Shown: one piece after another, positions 9,284 to 17,641 of the stretch
Layout of the letters: each line of letters begins with the position of its first letter
Position numbering within the stretch: the first letter of the stretch is position 1
From: Litorimonas sp051251645
GTDB lineage: Bacteria > Pseudomonadota > Alphaproteobacteria > Caulobacterales > Maricaulaceae
Length of the DNA stretch: 64,000 nt
Assembly (NCBI GenBank): GCA_051251645.1
Contig: JBPOEY010000002.1
Location: 620,001 to 684,000, forward strand
Reading direction: 5' to 3'
The notes under the pieces: model-generated
The model's input: the letters and a program-made list of their open reading frames with translations, nothing else
Database searches by the model: none
Told to the model about the DNA's origin: nothing
Program-made: the position numbers and the translations under genes

Positions 9284-9655
9284 TCAACCAAGGTGACGCC
9301 CCAGATCAAAGGGTCCTAATTGTGAGGACCGCGCTTCTCCCGATACACACCAGCTGACGAAATGTTCGCAATTTCGGACCAATGGATTGTAACGCTGCCC
9401 CATGCGTCCGCGGGCGCGAACGACAACTTCCGATCCGGAAAGGGATGATCCATAGGCCACAGCACGCGCAGGGCGCCCCCCCGTGAAATCGGCCAGATCA
9501 GTTTCCATAACCCGCCCATATCGTGCGGAACTATGGATGACGGTGCCGTATCCTGTCGCGATTCCAACGTGATCGAACAAGCCGCGAATGCGAACAGCGA
9601 GGAGTGTTCCAGCTGGGTAGAGGCGCGCGGCGCGTTCATAAGGGTATCGGCTCAT
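9284..9655 (-). CDS. LRAT-like (NC domain) acyltransferase/hydrolase-fold protein
   Basis: A 123-residue single-domain protein of the LRAT/NlpC-P60-like superfamily. The expected catalytic set is visible: His in DHVGIATG, a second His in VIHSS, and the nucleophile Cys in NCEHFVSWC. Eukaryotic relatives transfer acyl groups from phospholipids or act as phospholipases; bacterial members are poorly characterised. There is no signal peptide or membrane segment. It is preceded by about 100 bases without a gene and is not obviously in an operon. The fold call is firm; the substrate is unknown. Confidence 0.8.
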   Translation of the reverse strand: MSRYPYERAARLYPAGTLLAVRIRGLFDHVGIATGYGTVIHSSARYGRVMETDLADFTGGRPARAVAYGSSLSGSEVVVRARGRMGQRYNPLVRNCEHFVSWCVSGEARSSQLGPFDLGRHLG

Positions 9656-9692
9656 GGGATGATGATAGCTCCTATAGCCTAAAACGCAAACA

Positions 9693-9723
9693 CCCGGCCT
9701 TCGGGGATGAAACGAAGGCCGGG
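9693..9723 (-). terminator. Terminator-like hairpin after the glycine-zipper gene
   Basis: An 11-bp perfect inverted repeat (CCCGGCCTTCG and its complement) with a 9-base loop lies 30 bases after the stop of the minus-strand lipoprotein gene. The U tract on the minus strand is broken by Gs, so termination may be partial. Confidence 0.65.
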
Positions 9724-9753
9724 CGCTATGCCTGAAGTCAGGAGTGTCGTCGT

Positions 9754-10122
9754 TTACGAGCGGCGCTCACCATTCTCATAGAATGTGCGGCTTGTGCCTT
9801 TTTCAAAGTAGTAATAGCGCTTTGAATTATCGTCGTAATAACGGGTGGTTTTGTCCAGCATCGGCGCTTGAACAGTGCCGCCAACAACGGCTTTGTCCTT
9901 ATTATTGCCGCGAATGGCTCCAATAACACCGCCAACGACAGCTCCGGCGGCAGCGCCTTCACCAACTTTAACGTCGCCTGAGACAGCGCCAACGCCCGCG
10001 CCAACGGCGGCACCAGCGGCTGCACCACCCAGTGCATTGCGCTCGACATTGCCCGTTGTTGTACAGGCGGCGATTGAGAGAGCGGCGAGAGAAAGAACGC
10101 CGGTTTTGATAAGAGTTGTCAT
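9754..10122 (-). CDS. Glycine-zipper lipoprotein
   Basis: A 122-residue predicted lipoprotein. The signal ends in a lipobox-like SIAAC about 20 residues in. After it come Gly/Ala-rich repeats of the GxxxG type (GGAAAGAAVGAGVGAVSG and GAAAGAVVGG), the glycine-zipper pattern that forms packed membrane helices, then a Tyr-rich charged tail. The ATG at 10122 is preferred over the one four codons upstream because GGAG sits seven bases before it. Such proteins (SlyB/Pcp/osmotically inducible types) sit in the outer membrane and respond to envelope stress; the exact role here is unknown. Confidence 0.85.
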   Translation of the reverse strand: MTTLIKTGVLSLAALSIAACTTTGNVERNALGGAAAGAAVGAGVGAVSGDVKVGEGAAAGAVVGGVIGAIRGNNKDKAVVGGTVQAPMLDKTTRYYDDNSKRYYYFEKGTSRTFYENGERRS

Positions 10123-10270
10123 AATAATCTCCATAGTCCCATAAGTGGGAAGGCATTAAAGCCCCTTCGACGACAATTACGTCATAATTATGGATTGGTT
10201 CCTGCGCTTTTATATATGACAGCAAGATGAGCCGATCCTAAATTTTGTTTCATATACAGAAAGGACGATC

Positions 10271-10717
10271 ATGACCGTGGATCCAATCCACCAAACCCTC
10301 CTTAATCTGATCCATCTTGCGATTATTCCCGCGTGGGCACTGCTCATCTTTGCGCCGCGATGGCGCTGGACGGACCGCCTGATCCATAGCGGGCTCTATC
10401 CGGTGGTATTGGGGCTGGCCTATGTCGGCTTTATGATCTGTGCGCTGGTGTTTGGCACGAATAGTGACCCGGTCAGCTTCACCACGATTGAGGGGATTGC
10501 TGCGATCTTCACTCATCCCTTTGGCGTGTTAACCGCGTGGGTGCATTATCTGGTGTTCGATTTGTTCGTTGGCATGTGGGAAGCGCGTGATGCACGGCGA
10601 CGGGGCATGAACCATTTTGCGCTGATCCCTTGCCTGCTGTTGACCTTTATGGCCGGTCCGGCGGGTTTGCTGCTTTATTTTGTTCTGCGCCGTAAATGGG
10701 CGATTGAGACGGACTAG
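10271..10717 (+). CDS. ABA4-like integral membrane protein (DUF4281)
   Basis: A 148-residue membrane protein with about four hydrophobic segments. The family signatures are an N-terminal HLAIIPAWALLI, the central HPFGVLTAWVHYLVFDLFVG and GPAGLLLYF near the C-terminus, all typical of the ABA4-like family. The plant member is needed for neoxanthin formation; the role of the bacterial homologues is not established. A ribosome site AAAGGA precedes the ATG. No carotenoid genes are nearby. Confidence 0.82.
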   Translation: MTVDPIHQTLLNLIHLAIIPAWALLIFAPRWRWTDRLIHSGLYPVVLGLAYVGFMICALVFGTNSDPVSFTTIEGIAAIFTHPFGVLTAWVHYLVFDLFVGMWEARDARRRGMNHFALIPCLLLTFMAGPAGLLLYFVLRRKWAIETD

Positions 10718-10751
10718 GGTTTTAGCCGCCCCCAGCTTAGCCGCCCCCAAC

Positions 10752-11267
10752 TTATCCGCAAAGAGATTTGGATTGGCGTAAGGCTGCGGTCACGCCTTTA
10801 AGGCTGAAATTATAAGACACTTCTGTTCCGCGTGCAGACACGGCTTCAACGGTCATGTTCGCGCCAGAGCGCATTTGTTTGACCAAGCGGCGTTCATCTG
10901 ATGTTTCGGAAATAAAGGCTTCATTCGCGGCACCATACATGGTGACAGCGGTCGACCCAACGCGGGCCTTAGGGGAGCGAGCGGGTTTCAGCTCAAATCC
11001 GGTCATCAAGGACGGTTGTTCCGTCGCTTCGCCGTTCGCCCAATTGGACACAAGGAAAAAAATATCGCCGTGATTAACACTGGTCGGAGCCAATGTTGTG
11101 GCGCGGCTGACAGCATAACAGGTTTTAGCGCGTCCATCCCCGCGTGTGTAAACCGTCCAATCACTATGCTGTCCCGCAAGCTTTGGCGTATTCGCCGTCG
11201 CCGATAGCGGGATAAGCGCAGGCGAGAGGCTCGTGGCGATGAGGACGGAGAGAAGAAGGCGTTTCAT
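10752..11267 (-). CDS. IalB-family (invasion-associated locus B) secreted protein
   Basis: A periplasmic or envelope protein with a signal peptide (MKRLLLSVLIATSLSPA onward, cleavage near TANT) and an IalB-type beta-rich domain. Recognisable parts are WTVYT, a Cys near CYAVS, and a C-terminal Cys (KSLCG) that could pair with it. In Bartonella, IalB takes part in erythrocyte invasion, but the family is widespread in free-living alphaproteobacteria with unknown function. The start is taken at ATG 11267, directly before the signal peptide. A perfect CtrA-type box lies 25 bases upstream, which suggests cell-cycle control. Confidence 0.82.
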   Translation of the reverse strand: MKRLLLSVLIATSLSPALIPLSATANTPKLAGQHSDWTVYTRGDGRAKTCYAVSRATTLAPTSVNHGDIFFLVSNWANGEATEQPSLMTGFELKPARSPKARVGSTAVTMYGAANEAFISETSDERRLVKQMRSGANMTVEAVSARGTEVSYNFSLKGVTAALRQSKSLCG

Positions 11268-11291
11268 AGACCTATAAGAGCGCAAACAGGC

Positions 11292-11306
11292 TTAATTGTC
11301 GCTTAA
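11292..11306. promoter_or_regulatory. CtrA-type binding site
   Basis: TTAA-TTGTCGC-TTAA matches the full CtrA consensus TTAA-N7-TTAA without a mismatch. It lies 25 bases upstream of the ialB start in an A/T-rich promoter region. Binding is inferred from the consensus only. Confidence 0.6.
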
Positions 11307-11344
11307 CATTCATGTAATTTTAGCAGTGATCCGCAGTGGCCCGC

Positions 11345-11866
11345 TTATCCATTCTGGCCGATCCCCGTCTTTTTCTTGATCCCGGGTTGGCCGCGGCGCC
11401 TTTGCACTAAGGGGCGCGGCGCGTGACCGCCAAACAGAATAGAGCGGTCATAGAGCGTTAGGGCCGCTGCCAAACCCACATTAAGGCAGAACGCCGTCGG
11501 GATTTTGACAATATGGGCGCAGGCATCCTGCACAGGTTGCGACAGGGATCCTTTTTCGGGCCCCAAAATATAGGCGGCATTGAGCGGGTGGCGAAAGCTT
11601 GGCAGGTCAATGGCGTCATCTGTAAGCTCGACCCCCACTAAAACGCAGTTCTCGGGAAATCGTGTCGCGTCGAAACCGGGCCATTGATAATAGGGTAGAT
11701 GCGTGGACGACCCGGACGTATCCGTCTGGCGCACGCTTTTATCGTCCAGCTCTGAGCCGATCGTAAACGCAAAGCTCGCCCCAAACGCATGACCCGTGCG
11801 TAGAATCACGCCGAGATTATGCGGCTTGCTTAATCCCTCGCTACCAATACCGAAATAACCGCGCAT
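11345..11866 (-). CDS. TrmH/SpoU-family RNA 2'-O-methyltransferase
   Basis: A 173-residue SPOUT methyltransferase that would methylate a ribose in tRNA or rRNA. The three SpoU motifs are present: NLGVILRTGHAFG (motif 1), YILGPEKGSL (motif 2) and VKIPTAFCLNVGLAAALTLY (motif 3). It is shorter than TrmH itself and closest in build to single-domain members. Just three bases separate its start from the stop of the LplT-like gene upstream, so it is probably the last gene of the plsC-lplT operon. The target nucleotide cannot be told from the sequence. Confidence 0.87.
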   Translation of the reverse strand: MRGYFGIGSEGLSKPHNLGVILRTGHAFGASFAFTIGSELDDKSVRQTDTSGSSTHLPYYQWPGFDATRFPENCVLVGVELTDDAIDLPSFRHPLNAAYILGPEKGSLSQPVQDACAHIVKIPTAFCLNVGLAAALTLYDRSILFGGHAPRPLVQRRRGQPGIKKKTGIGQNG

Positions 11867-11869
11867 GAT

Positions 11870-13192
11870 CTAGGCCACTCCTGGCTGCTGTCGTTCGACC
11901 AGCTTGATCGACCGATAGACGGCGTAAGAGGCGACGCAGAAACTCCCAACGATGATCAACCAGAACGGGACGGTGGGCCCGAGCGCAAGGGCACCCAATC
12001 CGATCAAACCAAAGGTGGTAAGGTTGACGAATAGGTTCAGCAACACGGAGCCCGCACTCATCAAGCGTGCGCGGATCGCAGGATTGCTTCGCCGCTGTGC
12101 CATGGCTTGCATCGGGACAACGAAAATCCCGTTAGACACGGATGCGCCCACAAGCATCATAATGAACACAGGTGAGTTCGGATCGGCGATAAAATCTCCG
12201 ACCGGACCAAACTCTGCCTCACCCTGATAGAGTGGCATCGGTACCAGCACGAGCGCGAGCGTGAACAGGGTCACGCCGATGATACCAAAGGCCGACAGGC
12301 GCACAGCCTCCGGCCCCCACATTTTCATATTCCCAACCACCAGAACGAAGAGAGACCCGACAAGGATTCCAATCGTGGAGCTCGCCAACAGGATTTGTAG
12401 CGCCTGCTCATTATAGCCCATGGTCCCGCCGACCAGATCTGGCAAAGTCGTCACAAACACGGTCGACAAGCCGTAGAACCAAGCCACACCGAGTAGAGGG
12501 CGCAGCACATCCGGATGAGAGAAGGCTTTTTTCAGCACGTTGATGGTTGCGGTAATCGGTTCATAATTGATCTTTAGGTCCGGCGTCGGCGGCGGTGCGG
12601 CGGGCGTAAACTCAGCAGCAAACCAACCGAAGACGGCGAAAATGACGAGGATCAGGCTTAAGGTCGCGCTGCCCATGGACAGCACAAACAGGCCAACAAT
12701 GGTTGCCACGAGCAAGGTCGCGAATTGAAAACCGCTCATCAGCGCATTACCGCGGATCAGTTCTTTTTCCGTTAGCCATTGTGGCAGGACGGCGTTCTTG
12801 GTCGGTGAGAAGAAGGCGGATTGCGCGCCCATCAACCCTAAGGCCAAGGCGAGAATGTGGATATTCTCAAAGTAAAAGCCGAGGGCGGCGATCAACATAA
12901 TGACCACTTCGGCCCGTTTGACCCAGCGGAAGATCACGCCGCGGTCGACTTTATCCGCAATCTGTCCGGCTATTGCGCACAGGATTGTGAACGGCCCGGT
13001 GAAAATTAAAGCCGCGACGGGCACGCGTACCCCGCTAGGCAAATCAGAGAGAAAAACGACCCCGCCAAAGGTAATCAGCGCAATCAGCGCATTTTTCAAC
13101 GCATTATCGTTGAACGTGCCCAGTTGAAACAAGGTGAACAGGGGCAGGAAGCGCCGGGAAAACGTTAGCCCGGTCTCTGGATGTCGGCTCAT
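11870..13192 (-). CDS. MFS transporter, lysophospholipid transporter (LplT) type
   Basis: A 440-residue major-facilitator protein with about twelve hydrophobic segments. The N-terminal FQLGTFNDNALKNALIALIT is characteristic of the LplT/Aas-associated flippase group, which moves lysophosphatidylethanolamine inward for re-acylation. Its ATG overlaps the stop of the upstream acyltransferase gene by four bases (ATGA), so the two are translationally coupled. In many proteobacteria the same two activities are linked or fused, which supports the call. No acyl-ACP synthetase domain is present in this gene. Confidence 0.85.
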   Translation of the reverse strand: MSRHPETGLTFSRRFLPLFTLFQLGTFNDNALKNALIALITFGGVVFLSDLPSGVRVPVAALIFTGPFTILCAIAGQIADKVDRGVIFRWVKRAEVVIMLIAALGFYFENIHILALALGLMGAQSAFFSPTKNAVLPQWLTEKELIRGNALMSGFQFATLLVATIVGLFVLSMGSATLSLILVIFAVFGWFAAEFTPAAPPPTPDLKINYEPITATINVLKKAFSHPDVLRPLLGVAWFYGLSTVFVTTLPDLVGGTMGYNEQALQILLASSTIGILVGSLFVLVVGNMKMWGPEAVRLSAFGIIGVTLFTLALVLVPMPLYQGEAEFGPVGDFIADPNSPVFIMMLVGASVSNGIFVVPMQAMAQRRSNPAIRARLMSAGSVLLNLFVNLTTFGLIGLGALALGPTVPFWLIIVGSFCVASYAVYRSIKLVERQQPGVA

Positions 13193-14073
13193 GATGGGCT
13201 TTCCGGATTAGGCGGTATAGGCTTGTTTGAGTCTGGCGTGCGGGGCTTTTGACGGTCTGCGCGCGCTTGCGCAACGGGATTTAGTTCCATTTTGCCAATG
13301 TCGGCCGGATCAAGCGCGCCGAGGTTGTCCAGATCAAGCAGTTCAATCGACCGGGTTTCGATCCGGTCTTGCAAGAGGGCCATAAATTCGTCTTTGCCGA
13401 GGCCGGGCGGGATTGGCTCTAAAAACTCAAGTTTAGCAGGCCCGGGGTGTTTGACCCAATCGGTCATGTTCCACCGTTGGCCGAGATTGGTCGCGACGGG
13501 CACGACCGGACAGCCGAAGTCTTCCTGCATATGCCAGACGCCCTTTTTATAGGGGTGGTGCGTGCCGACTTGGCTGAGATGACCTTCTGGATAGATCAGG
13601 ATGCGTCGCCCCTGTTCGCGTACGGTCTTGCCGACTTCGGCCATGCGGGCACGGGTCGCAGGGCCACCACAACTCTCCACTACAATGGCATTCATTTTCG
13701 CCAGAATGACTTTAATCAACCAGAATTTCTCAAGATGGTCGCCTGTAACGAAGGATAGATCGTCAAATTGGTGAAACATGATGAGGCCGTCACCATAAGA
13801 TTGGTGCTTCGCCGCAATTATGACGGGACCGTCGGTCGGGACGTTTTCGTGCCCTGTGACCTCGACTTTAATCCCAGCAATCACGCGCATCCCCCAACGC
13901 ATCAGCTTGCTGTAATGCCGCAGACTACTCATCAGTAGCGTGCGTCCGGGGACGAGGCTGAAAATGACGCCGATGACGGCGTAAAGCGCCGTTCCCACGT
14001 AAAAGAAAAGATTGAAAAGCGTCGAGCGAAACATAGGGCGGGTTTGGCGGGCGATTTGCGCCTTGTCCAGCAT
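13189..14073 (-). CDS. plsC: 1-acyl-sn-glycerol-3-phosphate acyltransferase (PlsC family)
   Basis: A membrane-associated lysophospholipid acyltransferase. The HX4D catalytic motif appears as HQSYGD, and the glycerophosphate-binding block as YPEGHLSQVG. An N-terminal hydrophobic helix (LFNLFFYVGTALYAVIG) anchors it. The start is uncertain: ATG 14073 is chosen, ATG 14034 is also possible, and the frame is open to 14124. It overlaps the following LplT-like gene by four bases, which suggests it re-acylates lysophospholipids imported by that carrier rather than being only the de novo enzyme. The C-terminal 50 residues are polar and proline-rich. Confidence 0.88.
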   Translation of the reverse strand: MLDKAQIARQTRPMFRSTLFNLFFYVGTALYAVIGVIFSLVPGRTLLMSSLRHYSKLMRWGMRVIAGIKVEVTGHENVPTDGPVIIAAKHQSYGDGLIMFHQFDDLSFVTGDHLEKFWLIKVILAKMNAIVVESCGGPATRARMAEVGKTVREQGRRILIYPEGHLSQVGTHHPYKKGVWHMQEDFGCPVVPVATNLGQRWNMTDWVKHPGPAKLEFLEPIPPGLGKDEFMALLQDRIETRSIELLDLDNLGALDPADIGKMELNPVAQARADRQKPRTPDSNKPIPPNPESPS

Positions 14074-14144
14074 TGCCCCGCGTCTACTTTGCAAAGCCCG
14101 TGAACAGCCTCTATGCCTAGCCAAAATATAAGGGGGGACAGGTT

Positions 14145-15218
14145 ATGAAAAAGATTTTTCTGGGCATATTGGGGGTGATCGCGTTGATCGCCGCCTATCT
14201 ACTCCTTTGGCCTGTTCCGATTGCGCCGGCCGCGTGGGACGCGCCTTATAATCTTGGCTATGTCGGGGCCTATACGCCAAACCAAGACTTGGCGGGTTTG
14301 AATGAGATTGATTTAGGCCCGCATCACGGCCCTGAAGACATTGTCGCCCTGCCTGACGGACGGCTGCTGACGGCGACACAAGAAGGTTATATTCTGACGG
14401 TGAACCCGGATACGGGCGCGGTTGACGTGCTTGCGGACACGGGCGGGGTGCCCCTCGGTCTGGAAATGGACCCGACAAGTGGTCGCTTGATCGTCGCGGA
14501 CGCCCATAAAGGCCTTGTTTCTGTCGGGCTGGACGGCTCCATCGAGATTTTGACAGATACGGTCGACGGCACGCCGATCCTTTATGCCGATGATCTCGAC
14601 ATTGCTGATGATGGCGTGATCTATTTCTCCGACGCCTCGACCAAATTCGGGGCGGAAGCTAGCGGGTCGACGATGGCGGGAAGCCTGCTGGAACTGATGG
14701 AATCCAAAGGCACAGGACGGCTGCTCGCCTATGATCCGGCAACGAAGGTGACGCGGGTTATCGCGGACGGCTTTGTCTTTTCCAACGGTATCGCGATGGC
14801 GCCGGACGGCGATATTCTGATGACCGTCACAGGCCGGTATCAGGTCTTGAAAATCAACCCAGAGACGGGCGCGCAAACCGTCCTGATCGACAACCTCCCG
14901 GGGTTTCCTGACAATATAAATCGTGGTCCGGACGGCACATTCTTTGTGGGCATCGTCTCCCCGCGCTCAGATTGGTTGGATGCAAACTCAGGCAATGTGT
15001 TGGCGCGTAAGATCGCGATGCGATTACCCGCCGCCATGCGCCCGCAGGCCCAGCCATACGGCTTGATCTTGCAGATCGGCGCGACTGGACAGGTTTTCCG
15101 CACGTGGCATGACCCTGAGGGCACTTATTTGACGCCCACAGGCGCCGTCGTCGTTGACGACCGTCTGTATATTACATCCCTGCTATCGCCGACCCTTGGT
15201 TACCGCTCTTACCCATAA
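14145..15218 (+). CDS. SMP-30/strictosidine-synthase-like beta-propeller protein
   Basis: A 357-residue protein with one N-terminal membrane anchor or uncleaved signal (about residues 4-24) followed by a six-bladed beta-propeller of the strictosidine synthase-like/APMAP type. Propeller repeats include GPEDIVALPDGRLL, YADDLDIADDGVIYFSDAS and FSNGIAMAPDG. Relatives are lactonases, esterases or arylesterases using bound calcium, and the true substrate here is unknown. AGGGGGG precedes the ATG at good spacing. It is followed after 37 bases by the saccharopine-dehydrogenase-like gene on the same strand, so both may work together. Confidence 0.82.
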   Translation: MKKIFLGILGVIALIAAYLLLWPVPIAPAAWDAPYNLGYVGAYTPNQDLAGLNEIDLGPHHGPEDIVALPDGRLLTATQEGYILTVNPDTGAVDVLADTGGVPLGLEMDPTSGRLIVADAHKGLVSVGLDGSIEILTDTVDGTPILYADDLDIADDGVIYFSDASTKFGAEASGSTMAGSLLELMESKGTGRLLAYDPATKVTRVIADGFVFSNGIAMAPDGDILMTVTGRYQVLKINPETGAQTVLIDNLPGFPDNINRGPDGTFFVGIVSPRSDWLDANSGNVLARKIAMRLPAAMRPQAQPYGLILQIGATGQVFRTWHDPEGTYLTPTGAVVVDDRLYITSLLSPTLGYRSYP

Positions 15219-15255
15219 CTTTGGCCCAATAAAATCATCCCAATAAGGAAATTCT

Positions 15256-16425
15256 ATGTCCGAACGCGAATATGAACTGATTGTCTATGGCAGCACCGGC
15301 TATACGGGCCGCCTTGTCGCGGAATATCTACACGACGAATATGGCGATGACCTGAACTGGGCGATGGCCGGTCGGTCGATGGATAAGCTGATATCCGTGC
15401 GCTCTGAGATGGGTTTGCCGGACAGTGTTGACCTCATCGTCGCTGACTCCTCCGATCCGGACAGCCTCGCGTCGATGTGCGCGCGAACCCAAGCTGTCAT
15501 CACGACCGTCGGGCCGTACCAGCTTTACGGAGAACCGTTGGTTAAAGCCTGCGTCGAGGCCGGAACGGACTATGTCGATCTGTCGGGCGAGCCCGCGTGG
15601 ATGGTTGATATGATTGCGCGTTATGATGCGAAGGCCAAAGAGACGGGCGCGCGCATTGTTCATTCTTGCGGCTTTGATTCCATTCCGTTCGATATGGGCG
15701 TCTATATGTTGCAGCGCGAAGCCCAAGCCAAGAACGGCAAACCTTTTTCCCGTGTGCGGGGTCGCGTGCGGAAAATGCAAGGCACCTTCTCGGGCGGGAC
15801 CGCAGCGTCCTTCGGGGAAACGATGAAACGCGCTCAGAAAGAACCGCAAATTCTTGATTGGTTGAAGAATCCATTCTCACTGACAGACGGTTTCAAAGGC
15901 CCGAAACAGCCCACGGGTCATAAGCCGATCTTTGACAAAGACTTGAACAGTTGGGCCGCGCCTTTTGTCATGGCCGCGATCAATACGAAGAATGTTCACC
16001 GTTCCAATGCGTTGATGAACCATATGTATGGCGAAGATTTCACCTATGATGAGATGGTTATGACGGGTCCAGGTGACAGAGGCGAAGCGGCGGCAAACTA
16101 TGTCGCCAAGCAGGACACGTTCGGCGAAAATCCCCCGAAACCGGGCGAAGGCCCGACGAAGGAAGAACGCGAAGCGGGCTTCTATGAGGCGGCGTTCTAT
16201 GGTGGCGACGGTGATGACATGATGGTGTGCGTTGTTACAGGCGACAAGGACCCGGGTTATGGATCCACGTCCAAAATGATCTCAGAAGCCGCGCTTTGCC
16301 TAACCCGGGACGTCGGTCGTGAGGTCACGGGTGGGGGTGTATACACCTCGGCGCCTGCAATGGGCAGTGCGCTGATCGAACGGCTCGAAGCCCATGCGGG
16401 ACTGACGTTTAAGATTGAGGCATAG
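15256..16425 (+). CDS. Saccharopine dehydrogenase-like oxidoreductase
   Basis: A 389-residue protein starting with a Rossmann NAD(P)-binding site GSTGYTGRLVAEYL. It has the SDGHQ-like continuation of the family (VDLSGEPAWM, HSCGFDSIPFD), which matches the trans-acting enoyl reductase/saccharopine dehydrogenase NADP-binding group rather than true lysine-pathway enzymes. Such proteins act on lipids or polyketides in mycobacteria; the function in alphaproteobacteria is not established. AAGGAAATTCT precedes the ATG. A strong bidirectional terminator follows 40 bases after the stop. Confidence 0.85.
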   Translation: MSEREYELIVYGSTGYTGRLVAEYLHDEYGDDLNWAMAGRSMDKLISVRSEMGLPDSVDLIVADSSDPDSLASMCARTQAVITTVGPYQLYGEPLVKACVEAGTDYVDLSGEPAWMVDMIARYDAKAKETGARIVHSCGFDSIPFDMGVYMLQREAQAKNGKPFSRVRGRVRKMQGTFSGGTAASFGETMKRAQKEPQILDWLKNPFSLTDGFKGPKQPTGHKPIFDKDLNSWAAPFVMAAINTKNVHRSNALMNHMYGEDFTYDEMVMTGPGDRGEAAANYVAKQDTFGENPPKPGEGPTKEEREAGFYEAAFYGGDGDDMMVCVVTGDKDPGYGSTSKMISEAALCLTRDVGREVTGGGVYTSAPAMGSALIERLEAHAGLTFKIEA

Positions 16426-16466
16426 ATCTTAGATTTCTCTGCGCGCCAGCGTGGACCCAATGACGT

Positions 16467-16502
16467 AAAGAGCCGAGCAGCCCCGCTGTTCGGCTCTTTT
16501 TG
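16467..16502. terminator. Bidirectional Rho-independent terminator
   Basis: AAAGAGCCGA and TCGGCTCTTT form a perfect 10-bp stem with extra pairing inside the loop, followed by TTTTT. It separates the convergent saccharopine-dehydrogenase-like and oxyR genes. Confidence 0.92.
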
Positions 16503-16504
16503 AT

Positions 16505-17428
16505 TTAATCGCCGCTATTCCGGATAGTGACAGTGTCCGGTAGACCCTCGCGAATAATCTCTGCGACCCGACCTGCGAGCGCGCGCCGGGGGGTGCTGCG
16601 CCGGATCGTCAGGGTGATATCGCGCGCTGCGCCCTCATCTTCAAGCGTGCGGTCCTCAAGACCTAAGTCATCGGACAGGCCGGCCATCGCTAAGGACGGG
16701 ACCAACGTCACCCCTTGTCCTTGCGCGACCAAATTAATCAGCGTCTCAAGGGATGTCGCGCGTAAGGACGGGGTGTTTTTCGTGCCCTTTACTGTTGGCA
16801 CATCGCAAATGGCGAGCGCTTGATCGCGAAAGCAGTGGCCCTCTGTTAGCAAAAGAACATCATTCCGATCGACGTCAGCCATGCGCAGATGTGCCAAAGA
16901 CGACAGCTGGTGCCCGTCCGGAAAGACGAGACGGAACGGCTCCGTATAAAGCGGGATCGCTTGCAATATGTCCGTTTCCGGCGGCGTGGCCAAAATCGCG
17001 GCGTCAATCTCCCCTGTCTCCAAATCCCGCACTAATCGCTCGGTGATATCTTCGCGGTAAATCATGGACAGGTCGGGCAGGGCGTCGCGCAAGCGAGCCA
17101 CAAAAAGAGGGATGAGATAAGGCGCGACCGTCGGGATCAGGCCGAGCCGGAATTCGCCTGCATACGGATCCTGTGCAGCCTGAGCGATTTCGCGAATTTC
17201 AGCTGAGGCGCGCAAAGCTTTTTGGGCCTGAAGCGCCACAGCTCGGCCTGTATCCGTCGGGCGTGCGCCGCCGCGTCCCCGCTCAAACAAGGTTACACCC
17301 AGCTCGTCTTCCAGCTTCTTTATTTGACCTGACAGGGTCGGCTGGGAAACATGGCACGCTAGCGCGGCACGACCGAAATGGCCCGTTTCCATCACCGCCA
17401 ACACATATTCTAAATCCCGCAAATTCAT
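16505..17428 (-). CDS. oxyR: Hydrogen-peroxide sensor OxyR
   Basis: A LysR-type regulator of 307 residues. The N-terminal HTH (MNLRDLEYVLAVMETGHFGRA) is followed by the effector domain. The peroxide-sensing pair is intact: Cys199 in EGHCFRDQA and Cys208 in AICDV, with the same numbering and spacing as Escherichia coli OxyR, where they form the activating disulfide. It should control catalase, peroxidase or related defences. Its promoter faces the eipA gene across about 210 bases. No catalase or ahpC gene is in the window. The shared intergenic region should hold the OxyR site, but I could not define it. Confidence 0.93.
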   Translation of the reverse strand: MNLRDLEYVLAVMETGHFGRAALACHVSQPTLSGQIKKLEDELGVTLFERGRGGARPTDTGRAVALQAQKALRASAEIREIAQAAQDPYAGEFRLGLIPTVAPYLIPLFVARLRDALPDLSMIYREDITERLVRDLETGEIDAAILATPPETDILQAIPLYTEPFRLVFPDGHQLSSLAHLRMADVDRNDVLLLTEGHCFRDQALAICDVPTVKGTKNTPSLRATSLETLINLVAQGQGVTLVPSLAMAGLSDDLGLEDRTLEDEGAARDITLTIRRSTPRRALAGRVAEIIREGLPDTVTIRNSGD

Positions 17429-17641
17429 GGCGTGCCTATCGGACTATGTTCAAGGAAGAGCAAGACAGACGCACTGTTTGCCGTTCTTAAGGGGGAGGAT
17501 TTTAGACGGGCTCAACGATACGGTCGCTGGTGCAAGACTTGTCGAATAGCCAAAGGTGAAATCCCAGTTGAGTTGGCCATAATTTCGTCCTTTCTTAACC
17601 ATAAACAGCGAGTGTCTTGTCTAATTTACGGAGCTTTCCGC

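Noticed and set aside
10721..10752. Twofold repeat of TTAGCCGCCCCCA beyond the ABA4-like and ialB gene ends
   Set aside because: Only two short units, no structure and no other copies seen; probably a local slippage duplication.
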